A stretch of DNA of 16,793 nucleotides, from positions 1 to 16,793 of the forward strand of contig CAZBWA010000037.1 of the NCBI GenBank assembly GCA_964495555.1. The letters run 5' to 3'. Below, piece after piece: positions 15,621 to 16,793 of this stretch. The notes under the pieces are model-generated. The model saw only the letters and a list, made by a program, of their open reading frames with translations. It was not told where the DNA came from and searched no databases. The translations under genes and the position numbers were made by a program. The stretch comes from VGCC01 sp964495555. Lineage in GTDB: Bacteria; Actinomycetota; Actinomycetes; S36-B12. Each line of letters starts with the position of its first letter. Position 1 is the stretch's first letter.

Positions 15621-16249
15621 GGCGCCTTCATCCCCCGCTCCTTGGCGATCGTGAGACCGGCGAGCATCTTGGCGTCCACCGAGGGTGCATCCGCCAGGCC
15701 GTCGAGCGGGAAGGCGAGGGTGTGCTCCGTGGCATCGAAGTCACGGATGGCCGGGCCGCGCGTGGACTGCACGGTCTCGCCCCGACGGAGTCGCGCGACG
15801 ATCTCGCACGCCGAGGACGGCGTGACGTCGTCCATGAACTCCCAGTCCACGGTCATCACCGGTGCGTGGGTGCATGCGGCCTGGCATTCGATGCGCTCGA
15901 GGAAGAACTCACCGTCGGCGGTGGGCTCGTTGTGGCCGACGCCGAGATCGGCGCTGAGCGCATCCCACACAGCGTCGCCACCGAGGAGTCCGCACAGGGT
16001 GTTGGTGCAGACGCCGATGTGGTGCTTCCCCACGGCGCGACGCTTGTACATCGTGTAGAACGTGGAGACCGCGGTGACTTCCGCGGGAGTGATGCCGAGG
16101 ACCTCTGCGCAGGCGTTAATGCCGTCGACGGTGATCTCGTTCTCCTCGCTCTGCACCAGGTGCAGCATCGGTAGCAAGGCCGATCGGGCCGACGGGTACC
16201 GCGCGGCGATCTCGCGCAGGCTGGTGCGCGTGGCGTCGGTGATGGCCAT
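15617..16249 (-). CDS. nuoE: NADH-quinone oxidoreductase subunit E
   Basis: The 210-residue product is the 24-kDa-type subunit that carries the [2Fe-2S] cluster N1a and pairs with NuoF. Thioredoxin-fold ligands are C81 and C86 in GVCTNTLCGLLGG and C122 and C126 in IECQAACTHAPVM, the canonical Cx4C...Cx3C pattern. An N-terminal helical part (YPSARSALLPMLHLVQ) precedes it, and about 65 residues follow the core, a longer tail than in E. coli NuoE (166 residues). The frame is open to 16327, but the start is ATG at 16249, where homology begins and which shares one base with the nuoD TAA stop (TAATG). A weak GTGGA lies seven bases upstream. It overlaps nuoF by 4 bp. Confidence 0.96.
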   Translation of the reverse strand: MAITDATRTSLREIAARYPSARSALLPMLHLVQSEENEITVDGINACAEVLGITPAEVTAVSTFYTMYKRRAVGKHHIGVCTNTLCGLLGGDAVWDALSADLGVGHNEPTADGEFFLERIECQAACTHAPVMTVDWEFMDDVTPSSACEIVARLRRGETVQSTRGPAIRDFDATEHTLAFPLDGLADAPSVDAKMLAGLTIAKERGMKAP

Positions 16250-16793
16250 TAGCGATCCACCCCGCCCATGACCGGGTCGATGCTGGCGACCGCCGCGATG
16301 ACGTCGGGGACCATCCCGCCCACACATGTGGCGGCGGTGGCCTGCAGATTGTTGAAGGAGGGATCGCGGAAGTGCACACGGTAGGGGCGTGTGCCGCCGG
16401 AGCTCACCACGTGCGCACCGAGTTCACCGCGCGGTGACTCGATCGCGACGTAGACCTGACCGGCCGGGACCGAGAAGCCCTCAGTCACGAGCTTGAAGTG
16501 ATGGATCAGCGCCTCCATCGACTCGCTCATGATCTCGCGGATGTGATCGAGGGAGTTGCCCTGACCATCCGCACCGATGGACAGTTGCGCGGGCCAGGCG
16601 ATCTTCTTGTCGGCCACCATCACCGGACCGGGCTGCAGGCGATCGAGGCACTGCTCGACGATCTTCATCGACTCCTGCATCTCGGCCAGGCGGATGAGGA
16701 ATCGGCCGTAGGCGTCGCAGGTGTCCGTGGTCGGGACATCGAACTCGTAGGTCTCGTAGCCGCAGTAGGGCTGGGACTTGCGCAGGTCGTGTG
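16249..16793 (-). CDS. nuoD: NADH-quinone oxidoreductase subunit D, partial (N-terminus beyond right edge)
   Basis: Only the C-terminal 180 residues are visible; the frame stays open to the right edge, so the ATG at 16680 is internal. The edge begins with HDLRKSQPYCGYETYEFDVP, a conserved NuoD segment upstream of that ATG, and continues to SPRGELGAHVVSSGGTRPYR and RDPSFNNLQA, ending VASIDPVMGGVDR, the typical NuoD C-terminus. NuoD is the 49-kDa-type subunit that forms the quinone head-group site with NuoB and NuoH; the catalytic His and Tyr known from the family lie in the missing part. The TAA stop shares one base with the nuoE ATG. The 5' neighbours are expected to be nuoC, B and A, not seen here. 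A fusion to NuoC cannot be excluded from the visible part. Confidence 0.95.
   Translation of the reverse strand, partial: HDLRKSQPYCGYETYEFDVPTTDTCDAYGRFLIRLAEMQESMKIVEQCLDRLQPGPVMVADKKIAWPAQLSIGADGQGNSLDHIREIMSESMEALIHHFKLVTEGFSVPAGQVYVAIESPRGELGAHVVSSGGTRPYRVHFRDPSFNNLQATAATCVGGMVPDVIAAVASIDPVMGGVDR

Noticed and set aside
14373..16058. Long open frame of 561 codons on the + strand opposite nuoF and nuoE
   Set aside because: It lies wholly antisense to two well-recognised genes, has the Gly/Arg/Asp/His-rich composition of a high-GC shadow frame, and shows no family motif.

Overview
The window is high-GC bacterial DNA (dense GTG/ATG starts, strong G/C third-position bias, almost no intergenic space) and looks like an actinobacterium. 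That assignment rests on three things: the protein sequences are of actinobacterial type; the menaquinone-type 14-subunit complex I cluster is followed by a polyprenyl diphosphate synthase; and a 2-oxoacid:ferredoxin oxidoreductase pair lies next door. I recall this neighbourhood from Streptomyces and relatives. Genus cannot be fixed from the sequence alone.

Left part, + strand (1-3037): the 3' part of korA (entering from the left edge), korB, and a RarD/EamA-type transporter gene. They form one tight operon with 4-bp and 3-bp start/stop overlaps. KorA and KorB together oxidise a 2-oxoacid (probably 2-oxoglutarate) with CoA and ferredoxin. The transporter has no normal start codon in the right place and most likely begins at a CTG overlapping the korB stop.

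Right part, - strand (16793 down to 3038): nuoD (partial, running off the right edge), nuoE, F, G, H, I, J, K, L, M, N and then a long-chain polyprenyl diphosphate synthase gene. This is most of the proton-pumping NADH:quinone oxidoreductase operon: NADH module NuoE-F-G, quinone/connecting module NuoD and NuoI (NuoA-C lie beyond the right edge), and membrane arm NuoH-J-K-L-M-N. Nearly every gene junction overlaps by 1-8 bp; only nuoK/nuoL (15 bp) and nuoN/polyprenyl synthase (12 bp) have gaps. All iron-sulphur ligand cysteines, including those for the optional N7 cluster of NuoG, and the key membrane-arm charged residues I checked are present, so the enzyme looks functional. The last gene probably makes the side chain of menaquinone, the electron acceptor of the complex.

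The two operons converge with no spacer: the stop codons of rarD and of the polyprenyl synthase abut as TGATCA at 3035-3040. I see no tRNA, rRNA, CRISPR array, insertion sequence or phage gene, no stretch over 300 bp without a gene, and no convincing promoter or terminator; both operons must start outside the window. This is housekeeping energy metabolism. I do not see evidence for a new biological system; the findings are mostly small points about translation starts, gene junctions and subunit extensions.
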